From contig JAOANR010000001.1 of the NCBI GenBank assembly GCA_030278955.1, positions 36,467,708 through 36,531,707 of the forward strand: a stretch of DNA of 64,000 nt, written 5' to 3'. A program made the translations under genes and the position numbers. Under the pieces are notes generated by a model that searched no databases, was not told where the DNA came from, and saw only the letters and a program-made list of their open reading frames with translations. Below are positions 31,331-43,247 of the stretch, one piece after another (positions within the stretch are counted from its first letter, which is position 1; each line of letters begins with the position of its first letter). Source of the DNA: Hygrophila difformis (taxonomy: Eukaryota > Streptophyta > Magnoliopsida > Lamiales > Acanthaceae).

Positions 31331-32743
31331 TGACGTGGAAGTCAAAATTCAACTATTAAATTATATGGACCAATTTCTCAATTAAATTGAGTTCATTAAT
31401 TTAATAAACAACTCGAAGACTTCTGTGGAATTGAAGGATGAAGTAGAGCTGATTTAGAGTATCCACTATCCAATCCGAAGCAACTTTGCTCCTACAGCTC
31501 GAGCAAGCAGATGTTCAGGGACCAATGCCGTAAACCCGGAAGAGTGATTGGTCAAAGAAGGATACTTCATTTTCTATTATCTTTTGTAATTAAAGTGAAG
31601 TGGACTCCCCACTTATGATGTAGAAGCCGTCGGAGCACCGGAGCATCGCCGGAAGGTGAAACGAAGCTCGCCGGAAAGTTAGCCGGAAGTTGAGCGGAGG
31701 TCGTCCGGAACCACCGCCAGTCGCCGGACAAATTTTGGTCAAGTCAGAAGATGGCCGGATATTATAGCCTAAACAATGTGGGATTAAACGCCTCAAAATT
31801 TGGCTAAAGCATGAGAGATGGTGCGATGTACCAAATTTCATTCGCGCATGTACCGAAACGTCTGGTGCGGTATACCAACTCTCCTACGGCCATGTACCTA
31901 TCCGAAGGTGCAACATACCGACTTTTATAAGACCATGTATGGACATCGTGGGTATGGTGTACCGATTCGGTCTACCACAGTTCGGTTTAGACAGTGTTGA
32001 CCGCACCAATGTGGTGTTGACCGCACCACTCCTCAATACTTGGGAAAAATTCCTTCTTCATGTGATGGTGCGGTTTAAACCGAACTGCATGTGATGCGTC
32101 CATGTACCGGTCCTGTAGCCTTTATGTACCGACCTTGTAGCGCTCATATACCGGTCTTGTAGCCTTAATGTACCGAAACTGTTAGCACCATGTACCAACC
32201 TGACCATTCCGCACCTAGGCCAATTTTTGATGTTTTCTTCATTTCTTTTGTTGCTTAATCCTTCCTTGGGCTTGTAAGATGGGCTTGGTCTATATATATG
32301 ACCTCCCCTCACTTTGTAACACATCTTTTGTTGAATGATAAGTCTTTGCCTTTTGCAAGCACTCCAAAAGATCATCCCCTAAATGAGTGATTCATTTTAG
32401 GGTTTTCAAACACTTAGAGCTTGAAGAACTCTATGTGTTCATCAGTCAACAATTGTGAAGCATGGAACATGGAGGGTATGACGTAGGAGCGTTCTTGCCA
32501 TGAAAGTGTCAACTTGAGTTGATTCTTCATCATCTTGGACTTGAAGCTATCCAAGAGGATCATCACCAACAATTGAATCTAATGAAGTATTGAGGGCAAG
32601 ACATAGGAGCTTGTTTGCTTACTCTTGTTAGGATCTTGAGTTGGTTGCTTCCCTATCCTTTTATTTTCTTTTGGTATCAACATACCACTTACTAGCTTGT
32701 TCATCTTTTGTATTTCAAGAATGTATCCTATAGATCCATGACA
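31331..32743 (+). repeat. NonB 3' LTR (1413 bp)
   Basis: Same length and ends as the 5' LTR, finishing ATGACA before TSD CTCGA. Contains the U3 array copy at 31823-32203 and the TATA copy at 32291-32298. Confidence 0.9.
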
Positions 32744-33149
32744 CTCGAGGTGCTGCTGCAGGTGGAGGTGGATGAGCATTATTTCCGGCGTTTGCTCGGG
32801 GTCCCCTCGGCATATTGTACTGTTCCTCAAGTTCCTGTTCTGCTTCGGCCATATCATCATCAGGATTAATTTCACTTTGCTCCGAGTCTGGGGTGTTATG
32901 TGGAGCATTCGGGTTCGGGGTATCAATGTCCCCTAACTGATGCCTTTGGACTACTCGGTTTATGTGCTGCTCCACAGCATTACCCTGTATCTGGAGTCTT
33001 TCATCAAGATCTTTTTGCAGGCCTTCGATCTGACTATCTACTCTGTTGTTGATATCTTCAATCTTCTTATCAATTCTTTCCATTTTCTGGTTCAATGATT
33101 GAAGGAAGTTGATAATGTCAGAGTTGGATGTTCCAGATGCTCCTGCCAT
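32744..33149 (-). pseudogene. gag: CrmA gag, N-terminal part
   Basis: Starts at the ATG at 33149 (MAGASGTSNSD...; the ATGGCAGG context is shared with NonB). About 135 residues: a helical segment (INFLQSLNQKMERIDKKIED), a Pro/Asp/Glu linker and an Ala/Pro-rich tract ending at the NonB insertion. It continues in frame at 25467 after removal of NonB and one TSD. Upstream TGTGTAG may be a splice acceptor. Confidence 0.8.
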
Positions 33150-34645
33150 TTGATCAGTGAATCTACACAAATAGACCAGATTATATATATATAAGAGGGT
33201 TAGTAGCACTTGCACAACAGTAAAAATTATTACTCAAGAAGCACTCTCGAATTCCTTTTCTCTCTTCTGGTCCGATGCTTCCGTGAAGATTTCAACCACG
33301 TTTGAGATTGAGGCTGAAAACAAGACTGTTGCCCTCACTACTAGACTCGATAGACAAAGACACAATGAAATAAAATATGATGAAAAGAAAGTAATTACAG
33401 ATATTAATGTACTGAATATGTGATCACAATGCAAGGATTTAGTGTTACAGCGATAATCGCAATTTACACGTTGAATTCCAAAATCCTCACAAAGGGTAAA
33501 AATTGGGGGTGGAGTTTGGAAAATATGAAAAGAAATCTCACTGCACTCGACTCCCGATATAATCACACTGGCTTCCCAAATATCAGTACTGGATATAATA
33601 TTTTCTAGGGTACTCTCCAATATAACAGATAAAATTATTCCGGAGGAATTTCAACAGTTAGGTTTCACTCGTTATGAGAGGAATTTTAAGAGCGGAAACA
33701 TTGCCCGATTAAAATTTCAACTCTGTGTTCGTAATTTAATTAAATCAGAGGAACCAAGTGCCAACTGTATATATCCAACTTAGGAAAAATTTTGAAAAAG
33801 ATTGCTCAATGGAGAGAAGTCCCGTCGCCAATGATGTGCTTGGCGTGAAAGGGGTTGTAGCGCTAAAGGGGTGTGTCGCTAGAGGTTAGGGACATGGGTA
33901 TAGGGACACGGGTATAGGGACACGGGTGTAGTGACACGGGTATAGGGACATGGGATGCTTGGCGCCACAAGAGGGGGTGCTTGGGGACACAATGTTTAGG
34001 GACAAGGTGGTGCTTGAAGACAAGGGGGTTAGGGACAGCCCACCCTTTTTGACTTGGTGATGAATTGGTGATGTAAGAATGTCTTCCAAGTACTTGATTG
34101 ATCACACTAATTAAGGTATGGGGCGGCTGAATGTTCCCTTAACAATTCAGATTTTTGCACCTTTTTGGATCAAATAATTTTGCTCAAGAACACCTTGAAG
34201 ATGAGATGAATTAGCTTGGAGGTGATGATGAACAAGCAAGTTGGTGGTTTCACACTCAAACTCTCAATTTTGGAATTCTTGATGCAAACACAATTAATAA
34301 CTTAAACACATGAACAATCTTGCATCATTAACACATATTTAGGTCCATTAACATCCAAAATTCAGAATCATGTAGCAAAGTTGGTGAAAAATTCGAGTTT
34401 GATGAAGAACAACACCAAAACTTCAAATAATCATAACTTTGTCATATGAACTCCGATTTTGATGATCCACATATGCAAATTCATCTACTCAACATGAGGA
34501 ATCCAAATATCAACCCAGATTTGCAAAATTCAAAGTTATTAGGTCCAGAATGGGTCCGAACAGATTCTGCCAACTTTTTAGATTTTTCGGTTTTTGATGT
34601 TTTTTAGGGTTTTTAAAGTTTATACTCAAGAAAGATCCTATCTTT
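33150..34645 (-). other. CrmA leader between primer site and gag
   Basis: No coding ORF. Contains the motif array 33814-34051 and sequence homologous to the NonB leader on both sides of it. Near the gag end the two leaders share GGAAGCATCGG and GTGCTACTAAC blocks, then a TATATATA stretch and the TGTGTAG possible 3' splice site. Confidence 0.65.
33814..34051 (-). repeat. CrmA leader array (motif TAGGGACACGGG)
   Basis: About ten copies of TAGGGACA(C/T)GGG or variants, four of them in tight direct tandem (33888-33955), plus TAGCGCTA, GTGTCGCTA and GGCGCCAC forms. Read on the minus strand these are GTGTCCCTA, the same half-site as in the CrmA LTR array. Confidence 0.85.
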
Positions 34646-34658
34646 GGCTTTGATACCA
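34646..34658 (-). other. CrmA primer-binding site (tRNA-Met type)
   Basis: Minus-strand TGGTATCAAAGCC, 12 bases after the 5' LTR end; one mismatch to the common TGGTATCAGAGCC. Confidence 0.85.
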
Positions 34659-34670
34659 AATTCTAACTAA

Positions 34671-35184
34671 TGCCATGGATCATAGGATACATTCTTGAAA
34701 CAAGAATAATAAGAAGAAGCAAGGAGGTGAAGAAGATGAAGATAAGGAAGCTACCAACTCAAGCAATCAACAATGGAAGGCAAACAAGCCCCTATGTCTT
34801 GTCCTCACAACCTCATTAATTCAATTGTTGGTTGATAATTCAACATGGTAAGCTTCAACACCAAGTTGAATGGAATTGTCCAAATGAACGTGGTTCATGT
34901 GGAGGAAATGGTGATCTTTTGGAGTTGCTTGCAAAAATGCTAAGTCTTACTTCATTCAACAAAAGATGAAACTTTTACAAAGGGAGGGGGAGGCATATTT
35001 ATAATGCCAAAGCCCCTACATACACTTACAAAGCAAGAGAAAATGAAAAAGGAAGTAAAAATGGAGACTGTGTCGCCAGCCATGGTTGTGGCGCTAGGCG
35101 TGGCCTGGCGCCACAAGGTGGTCTAGCGCCACACGCTTCCGGACACGGCTCGGAATGTGTTTCTGCTCGCCTGGAAAAGTTGTG
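34671..35184 (-). repeat. CrmA 5' LTR, 3' half (left of AthB)
   Basis: Matches 20056 to about 20588 in the 3' LTR, with an 18-19 base deletion in the GTGGCGCTA array. Ends ATGGCA at 34671. Cut at 35184 by AthB, with TSD TTGTG at 35180-35184. Confidence 0.9.
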
Positions 35185-35488
35185 TGATAATGGCAAAAAA
35201 TGACCATTATTTTCAATCCATTTCCGTGTCTTAAACGGGCATTTGATCGCATTCCGGTCTTACATTAAGTAAGAAAGCAGTCGAATTAGACTAATTTATG
35301 CATAATTGTAAAAATAATAAGCTGGTGTGAAGAAGACATAAATATGTAATTTTATTACATATTTACGTTAGAAAAATCCAAAAACATGAGAAAAAGAAAA
35401 GAAAACAAAAAGATGGAAAAAAGATAGAAAAGCCCACAAAAAGAATATTTTCGGCCATCTGGCCCAATCCAGCAGGCCCAGGAAGACC

Positions 35489-35734
35489 TTTGTCGCGGAA
35501 GCCCCTTGGCGCGATGCAGTGTTCCGCGACAAAGGCATGTTCCGCGACCAAGTGGCCCAAATGAAGAGGAGTCCAGCCAAGCCCCTTGGCGCGATGACCT
35601 TTGTCGCGATGGCATGCTCCGCGACAAAGGCATGTTCCGCGACCAAGATGCACAAATAGAGACACAAGACCCAGTCGAGAAGCCTTGCCACATGCAGTGT
35701 GTTCCGCGACCAACTTGATGCTCCGAGACAAAGC
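35489..35734 (+). repeat. AthB U3 palindrome array (motif TTGTCGCGGA)
   Basis: Eight or more half-sites TTGTCGCG(G/A) or TCCGCGACAA, in compound inverted arrangement, upstream of the TATA box. Copy in the 3' LTR at 49450-49695. Confidence 0.85.
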
Positions 35735-35763
35735 TGTGATGTGTGTGATGTCTTAAGACACAA

Positions 35764-35810
35764 TGGGCTAGAATCAAGGCCCATGGGCTTAGGGTTACAC
35801 TTCTATAAAT
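35764..35810 (+). promoter_or_regulatory. AthB LTR core promoter: site II motifs, telo-box-like, TATA box
   Basis: TGGGCT (35764), GGCCCATGGGCTT (35778), TTAGGGTTA (35789) and TATAAAT (35804-35810). The same order is found in the AthA LTR. Further GGCCCA motifs lie just upstream of the array. Repeated at 49725-49771. Confidence 0.7.
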
Positions 35811-36469
35811 ATGAGGTGTCTCCCATGAGCTAAGGGTTGGCCAGTAGAGAGATTGGAATTCTTGTAGAGCTCTTGCAGGCAAGCTTAGGAGTTCTTCCTT
35901 AGGTAGAGTAGTTTAGGTTTATTTTCATGTATTATTTAATTTTTGCTCTTAGTTTAGCTTAGTTTAGTGTTTTACTGTTCACAGTTGCTTAGATAGCCAT
36001 TTTTATACCATGTTTTGGTTTCTAGACTCTTGTTTTAGGGTTTGTAATACCCAAATCATGGGTATTAACAATACCTCTTCAATAATATGGGAAAACATTC
36101 ATCATTTGTGTCCCAAATCATGAAATGGGTCTCACACCCCATGGATTTATGCTTTCTTTTTCATTTTGGGGTCATTTGACCCCCATTTTGTTATTTTTAT
36201 GTTTACTGTTGGCATATTATGGATAATGTTGTGTGGATGTGTGATCAAACCCTAGATTAGGACTCCTGCTTTATTTTAATATTCTGCCCATCCTTGTTAT
36301 TTTTGTTTAAGCATGTTCTTCTTTATTTTGAATGTTTCTTGCTTATTTTTTAGCTTAGAATAGCTTTTTGATCTGAAATAGGGTGAGATCACGCTGTTTG
36401 CATGCCACTGTTCATTTCAACTTTTTTCTGACTTTTGTCCTGAACCACCTTGGGCGCCAACCGCCTTCT

Positions 36470-37002
36470 GGCGCGGAACCACGTTCCGCGACAAAATGGC
36501 TGTTCCGCGACCAAGGTGTTTCAAGACACTTGTCTCCATAATTTAAAACCCTTTGTCGCGGAATACCTTGTCGCGGAGCCACGTTCCGCGACAAAACTGT
36601 CCATGCATAGCGACAAAGGAGCCAAACTCTTGCATTTTGTCTTCATGGCTTCTTGTCGCGGAGTCATCTTGTCGCGGAGCCACGTTCCGCGACAAAATCC
36701 CATTCTGAGACAGAAAAATTATGCCATGTTCCTTGATCTTTGAACACCTTGTCGCGGAACATCTTGTCGCGGAACCACGTTCTGCGACAAAATTTCCATG
36801 CATAGCGACAAGGGTTCAAATGCTTTAGGAATTTTCTGAAAACACTTTGTCGCGATGTCACTCCTGTCGCGGAACCACGTTCCGCGACAAAATCTCACAT
36901 AGCGACAAAGAGGCGTTATGCTGCCAAAAATTCTAAAAACTTGTCGGGATGTCCATGTCGCGGATCTTGGTCCGCGACAAAATTTATGATATCGCGACAA
37001 GG
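36470..37002 (+). repeat. AthB leader palindrome array (motif TTGTCGCGGA)
   Basis: Five or six compound units. Each has TTGTCGCGGA, a gap of about 8, TTGTCGCGGA, a CCACG-like centre, TTCCGCGACAA, a gap of about 15, and AGCGACAA. Lies about 660 bases after the TATA box. Copy at 50431-50963. Confidence 0.9.
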
Positions 37003-38568
37003 GTTCCTCTCCCACTATTTAATCTCAAACAAATTTCATTCTCTCCCTATTTTATATTGCAACACTCACATCATAGCCCCACGGGTTAGGATGTAACATT
37101 CTGGAATTGCAATATAGGGTGTTATGCTGCCCAAATTTTGATTCTCCATTTGCATCACTTAACTGATTGAACCCTTGACTCATTAATGATTAAAGATTGA
37201 GATTAGCAATAATCAAACTTCAATAATCATCATGACTAAAGGACCCTTGTTCAATTGCCATTAAAACAAAATCTCGATGGCTTAAACAGATAATCTGTAC
37301 TGTAATTAATTATGGTAGGAAGGATTATTTAAGACCATCAATTGTGGACCCAATCCACAGCCTTGCATGAGAAACCAATGTCTCTCATACAAGGGATCTT
37401 CTTTTGTTTCTTATTTATTTTGTCTTTGTGTGTTGTGTGGAACCATTAGTAAAGAATACATCAGACTAATGTTGGCGGGTACTCCCTCATGGATAACTAG
37501 CTCGTATTCTGGGTATTAGTTACTAATTGTTATTTTGCATGGTCTGGATGGCTGTCAGTGGAAGCCTTGGCGGTTCGCCCATCCGGGGTTATAATAGCTG
37601 CTCGGCTGACTCCCATCCAGATACAGTTTTATTTTTATTATCTTAATTTCCAAACCTGAATCCCAATCCGTACTGGGAGTCAGTTGGCATCAGTCAATGC
37701 CAACTGATGATCATTATAGAAGGGAAGTTTAATATTGCTGTGTCTCACTCTTGTCCAATTTTCATTCTTTTCTTCCTGTCCTTTCTGTCTACATTGTGAC
37801 TCAACTTCACGGTTGGCACAATGCACCTTTTCCCTGCTTTCGTAGATAATGTTTATTGCATTCCTAGAATAATTCTTATCCGCTTTCCAGAATAGATTTA
37901 TTTGCTTTGTAGAATAATTTAACTGCTTTCGAGATCTAGTTTAAATTCCCGTCAGTAGATATTAATCATCTTTCAAACCTATTGAGCAATACGAATGGAA
38001 AATCTAGTAAAACGACGTGGGACCTGCTTCTATCGCACATCCTCCAGTGAACGATCCGGTCTTACTATAAATTACTGCAATTTTTGACACCGTGCGCTTT
38101 CGGGGGCACAGTTTCTTAACTACGAGCAATAAAAACATGACTACGTATAAATATATCCCTAATCACAACACCGCCATCATAAATTGGTTTCATTAAATAA
38201 AACCTAAGCCAGGATCACGAATTTTCGGAAAATACTCATGTAGTGGGAATTAGTCAAAAGTTTCATGGCAGGAAATCTTATGGCAAGAATTGATGAGAAG
38301 TATCATGGCATATTTGCCGGGGATCCTCAGTGTGACAGGCTGAAGGTCAACCTATCCCGGCTATGCCATGAGATTTGTCAACATTCCATGACAGAGAGGA
38401 CCACAGCGCCATTTGAAACCAATGCACCACACTTGAGTAATAAAAAGACTAATAATCTTGATATATCCCTAAACCCTTTCCCGTGAATCATAACTCTTTT
38501 CTTGTAATAAATCTCACCTGGTATATTTTAGAAAAAGCTCGTGTTAACGAAACTTGTCAAAAGTTTCA

Positions 38569-38586
38569 TGGCGCCGTTGCCGGGGA
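38569..38586 (+). other. AthB primer-binding site (tRNA-Asp)
   Basis: TGGCGCCGTTGCCGGGGA follows the LTR end AAGTTTCA directly. It is the exact complement of the 3' end of plant tRNA-Asp, the known Athila primer. Confidence 0.95.
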
Positions 38587-38729
38587 GGATGCAACGCCGT
38601 TTTATTTAGAGAATTACATTCCTCATTGCTCCTAGAATAGCCTATACATATAATTATAAATATTCACCTTTAGAACCACTTCTAACCTGGGGATTGTACA
38701 GGTACTGTCATTATTGAAGCCGTTGTTCT

Positions 38730-40560
38730 ATGCAAAGGAGGAAGCAGACGCCAGCCGAGATCCCGTTTAATTCAGAGATAGAAAAGACAGCTCGACGTCT
38801 TAGGGCGGAGACTAAACGAAGAAGGGAACGGGAACGACAGGCATTACTTTCGCCAAGCACCAGCAGCGATATTTCCGAAATGGCAAACCCTGACATCCCA
38901 CCAATCATTCAACCCAATCCCCCACTTCACAACATTGAGGAAGACCCCGAAGATGCTGATCATGATGATTTGGATGATCCCCCTCCCCAGATCATACAAG
39001 GAGGTGGGAATCCACCAAACATGGAGCAGCAGCACTTCGAGGCACCCCCTCCCAACCCGAACCAAAACCTACCAAACAACCAAAACCAACCAAATCAGCA
39101 AAATTTCCCAAACCAACAGAATCAGCAATACCATAACCCCCATCAGAATCCCCCGAATCCGAATGATTTCAATGATCCGAGGAACTATTTCATGCCTCAG
39201 AACTACTACCCACAGCAGTACCAAGGCGGGCCTGAGAACAATCATCAAGCAGCAGCTGCTGCTGATTACATGCAGCCGATTTTAGAGCCATATCTGAACA
39301 TTCCTGGACAAGCTCCATTCCTGGCCAGGAATTTCGAACTGAAACCGGCCCTAATCAATCTAGTCCAGAGCAACCAGTTTGCCGGAGCAAGTCATGAAGA
39401 TCCCCATGATCACCTGCAAACCTTCCTAGAATTGTGTGACACGATCAAGAATCGTGATGTACCCGCAAACACTATTCGACTAAGGCTATTCCCCTTCTCT
39501 TTGACAAGCGGAGCACGAACATAGTACAAGTCACTGCCCGTAAATCAGAAGTCTACATGGGAAGATGTGATCAGAAACTTCCTAGCAAAATACTTCCCAG
39601 AGTCCAAGGTGGATGAATGCCGCTCCAAAATTGCGGAATTCAAGATGAAACCAGACGAGTCCTTGTATGATGCAAAGGAAAGATTCTTCAACCTGCTCAG
39701 GAAGTGTCCTCAACATGGCTTCCATGACTGGGAGAGACTGAGAAAGTTCTACAGTGGTCTGACCCCAGCATGGAAATCCATGCTTGATGCTGCCGGTGGT
39801 CAACATTTGCTCTACATACCGATGGACCAAGCCTGGGCAAAGATTGAAGCCATGAGTGTAAACCGTTCTGTTCTAACTGATGATGGTAATCTCACTCCCC
39901 CTCGTAGTTTATGTGCTGTAGGTACAGTAGAGAAGTCAGACATTGAAAAGCTTCAAGAGCAAGTGGCAGCGTTGTCTGTAAATCAAGGAGTTGGAAGTTC
40001 TGCGCAGGGACAGCAAACTGATGTGATCTGTGGACTGTGTCAAGGCGCTCATGCAACTGACACATGCGAGCAAGTCACAGCTGAGAGCTGTAACTATGCA
40101 GGAGCTTTTCCAAATAGACACCCGAATTTGTCTTATTCAAACAACAACGCCTTAAACTCACATCTCTTGAACAAGCCACAGCAACAACAGTTCAACCCTC
40201 AGCAGAACCAAGGATTCAATCAGAACAGGGGCCAACATTTTCAGAATCCAGGTTTCCAACCTCAGATCCAGCAGAGGCCACCTCAGAATTTCCAGAACTT
40301 TCAGCCCAATCAGAGTTTCCAGCCTCAGTTTGTCCCAAACCAAGGCCAGTGGAATCAGAATCAGCATCAAAATCAGAATCAGAATCAAAAGCCTCCTTCA
40401 AGGCTTGAGAATCTGATGACTGATTTCATCACTAGTCAGAAAGAGATCAACAATCAACTGCAGGCCTCCATCAGAAATGTGGAGACCCAAGTTACACAGA
40501 TGGCTAATGAGATGCAGAAAAGGGACAAAGGAACATTGCCTAGTACTGCGGAAAAGAACC
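38730..40560 (+). pseudogene. gag: AthB gag
   Basis: Start at the ATG at 38730; AthA starts with the same MQRRK motif. N-terminal Asn/Pro/Gln-rich region, then the gag domain (HEDPHDHLQTFLELCDTIK, PDESLYDAKERFFNLLRKC, GLTPAWKSMLDAAGG), then a zinc knuckle CGLCQGAHATDTC (40031-40069), and a Gln/Asn-rich tract. Continuous with pol in one frame, as in Athila. An in-frame TAG at 39522-39524 replaces the Trp codon found in AthA, so the ORF is broken at residue 265. Confidence 0.9.
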
Positions 40561-43247
40561 CGCAATGCAAGGCAATAACCTTGAAATCTGGAAGAGTGCT
40601 AGCTGGACCAAAGGGAGCAGATACTGGAGCGGAATTTGAAGAAGATGATATTGTTGACAATGCTGGTAAGGAAGCTGATAATGGGAACGAAGCGGAAAAA
40701 GAGACAGCCGAATTGCAGACTGAAGCTGCGCCTGAAATGGCTGAAACAGATAAGGGTATAGGTGAAGGTACAACTTCCTCCCCTTCACCACCAAAAATTG
40801 CTAATAACAAGTACATGCCCAGGATTCCTTATCCTGCGCGGCTTAAAAATAAAGAACATGATCTTAAATTCAAGAAATTTCTGCAACGATTAAAGTCTGT
40901 AGAGATAACCATTCCTCTCACAGAAATGATTTCCGAAATGCCCATCTATGCTAAGTTCTTGAAAGAATTGATTTCAGGAAAAAGGCAGGTTGAGCAGGAA
41001 GAGGTAATTATTCTCAACAGCACATGCAGTGCCATCGTTCAGAGGAGGATGCCTGAAAAGAAAGAGGACCCCGGATGTTGCACACTTCCAGTACAATTCG
41101 GAAAGGCCAAAGTGAGTATGGGGCTTTGTGATTTAGGATCAAGCATCAATGTGATGCCACTAGCTATGGCCGTTCGCCTTAAGCTTGGAGAAATTCAACC
41201 GGTCAAGATGAGACTGCAACTTGCAGACAGATCGATCACTCAGCCCGTAGGAATCCTCAAGGATGTTGTGGTCAAAACCGGGCAGGTTCTTTTCCCGGTC
41301 GACTTCATCGTCCTCGACATTGAAGAGGATTCTGAAATGCCGCTTATCCTTGGACGCCCATTTCTAGCCACTGGTGGTGCACTGATTGACGCTAAATCCG
41401 GAAAAGTCACCTTAAGGGTCGATGGCGAGGAGATCATCTTTGATATGGAGAAATTGCAGAAATTTCCGAATGACAGTTCTTGTTTCTCATTTGAAAATGT
41501 AATAGTTAGGGAAGAGCCAGACTCTGAACTTGATTGTGAAATGATGCTGGATGAACCATCAAAGCAGGTACTGAAGCCTGCTGGCACGGAGCACAAAGGA
41601 TGCAAAGCCGTTCACTTCGCCGATCCCGAAACAGGGGATTTGGAGGAATTTGACGGCATCGACTTCCATGATGACGCCAACCAAGAGGAGGAAGAGGATC
41701 CTGTACTGATGCAGGATCCCGAAGGTAAATCTGTTCTCCCACTACCCAATTCTCGCAAACTACTCCCTTCCGTTGAATGTCCACCAGAGCTTGAACTTAA
41801 AACATTACCCGATCATCTCAAGTACGCGTTTCTCGCAGAACATAAAAAGTTACCCGTGATTGTTTCGGCTAAGCTCTCCCAAGAGCAAGAAAATGCTCTG
41901 GTGGTCGTTCTTAAGAAACATGTACATGCAATAGGTTGGACCATTTCTGATATAAAAGGAATAAGCCCTTCTATTTGCATGCACAGGATTCTAATGGAAG
42001 AAGAGTTTAAACCCTCCCGTCAACCTCAGAGGCGATTGAACCCCCTTATGCAGGAAGTGGTAAGGAAAGAAGTTATCAAGCTCTTAGATGCTGGTATAAT
42101 TTATCCTATCTCTGATAGCAAATGGGTTAGCCCAGTGCAGGTCGTACCCAAACGAGGAGGGATGTGCATAACCAAGAATGAGCAAGGAGAAGAGGTTGCA
42201 ACCAGGCCAGTGACCGGATGGAGAGTTTGTATCGATTACCGGAAGCTGAACGAGGCCACACGCAAGGACCATTTTCCATTGCCATTCATTGATCAGATGC
42301 TTGAGAGGTTGGCAGGGAGAGAGTTTTATTGCTTTTTGGATGGTTATTCTGGTTATAATCAGATTGTTATTTCCAGTGAAGACCATGATAAAACCACTTT
42401 TACTTGCCCGTACGGCACTTTTGCCTATCGACGGATGCCTTTTGGTTTGTGCAATGCACCTGCTACTTTTCAAAGATGCATGATGTCTATTTTCTCTGAA
42501 TTTATCAAAAAATGCATTGAGGTCTTTATGGATGACTTCTCTGTATATGGAGATACGTTCGAAGATTGTTTGACCAATCTTGCTAAGATTTTAAAGAGGT
42601 GTGAGGACACTAACTTGGTTTTAAATTGGGAAAAGTGCCATTTTATGGTCACTGAGGGCATAGTGTTAGGTCATCGCATTTCTCGTGCAGGCATTGAAGT
42701 TGATCCAGCCAAAGTTTCCATCATTTCCAATCTCCCTCTTCCTAACTCGATCAAATCAGTTAGGAGCTTCTTAGGGCATGCCGGTTTTTACCGGCGATTC
42801 ATTAAGGATTTCTCTAAAATTGCCAAGCCGCTCACTAATCTGCTTTGTAAAGAAAATCCTTTCTTAATAAATGAAGCGTGTGTCCAAGCCTTTGACACGC
42901 TCAAGAAGATGTTGGTTTCTGCACCGATAGTGCAACCACCCGATTGGTCACTGCCTTTCGAGGTAATGTGCGATGCTAGTGGTCTCGCCGTGGGCGCAGT
43001 TCTTGGACAACATAAGGATGGGAGACACTGCGTAATTCATTACGCAAGTCATGCCCTGAATGAAGCCCAAGTTAACTACACCACAACGGAGAAAGAGATG
43101 TATGCTGTAGTCTTCGCATTTGACAAGTTCAGACAGTACCTGATAGGTACAAAGACCATAGTATACACTGATCATACAGCATTGAGATACTTGTTTAGCA
43201 AACAAGATGCAAAACCTCGATTAATCAGGTGGGTACTTCTGTTGTAA
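40560..43247 (+). pseudogene. pol: AthB pol, protease to RNase H
   Basis: In frame with gag. Protease: CDLGSSINVMPLAMA (41128-41172) and LILGRPFLATGGA. RT: YCFLDGYSGYNQI (42327), MPFGLCNAPATFQRC and the catalytic VFMDDFSVYGD (42521-42553). RNase [18 protein letters not shown] (42961) and YTDHTALRYLF (43165). A TAA at 43245-43247 stands where AthA has Gln (CAA), a single C-to-T change. The frame reopens immediately and continues to about 43590. Confidence 0.9.

Larger units (their letters stand above)
25473..32743 (+). mobile_element. NonB: non-autonomous gag-protease LTR element related to CrmA
   Basis: Complete 7271-bp element: LTRs 25473-26885 and 31331-32743 (both 1413 bp), tRNA-Met primer site, gag and protease remnants, polypurine tract, TSD CTCGA (25468-25472, 32744-32748). 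No RT, RNase H or integrase. It shares with CrmA the R/U5 sequence, leader sequence, gag start context, protease region and polypurine tract, so it probably used a CrmA-like polymerase in trans, like the non-autonomous CRM elements described in grasses. About 20-25 LTR differences seen by eye. Confidence 0.9.
35185..38568 (+). repeat. AthB 5' LTR (3384 bp)
   Basis: TGATAATGGC...AAGTTTCA. In order: about 300 bases of AT-rich U3, array 1 (35489-35734), site II/telo-box/TATA (35764-35810), about 650 bases of transcribed sequence, array 2 (36470-37002), then 1.5 kb of non-coding leader with GACACCGTGCGCTTTCGGGG at 38087-38106. No gene seen; small ORFs follow the repeats. Confidence 0.95.

Noticed and set aside
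36470..37002. CRISPR-like array of palindromic repeats with unique spacers
   Set aside because: Unit and spacer lengths vary, the repeats are compound inverted half-sites, and the context is a plant retrotransposon with LTR, primer site and introns.
36412..37015. Several overlapping minus-strand ORFs with repeated peptides such as VAERGSATR and CRGTWFRDK
   Set aside because: They are the three frames of the TTGTCGCGGA palindromes; all frames stay open because the repeat lacks stops, and the same happens at 45173-45652 and 50373-50976. No start context or conserved frame.
38569..38586. tRNA-Asp gene fragment
   Set aside because: Only 18 bases, complementary to the tRNA 3' end and abutting the LTR: a primer-binding site, not a gene.
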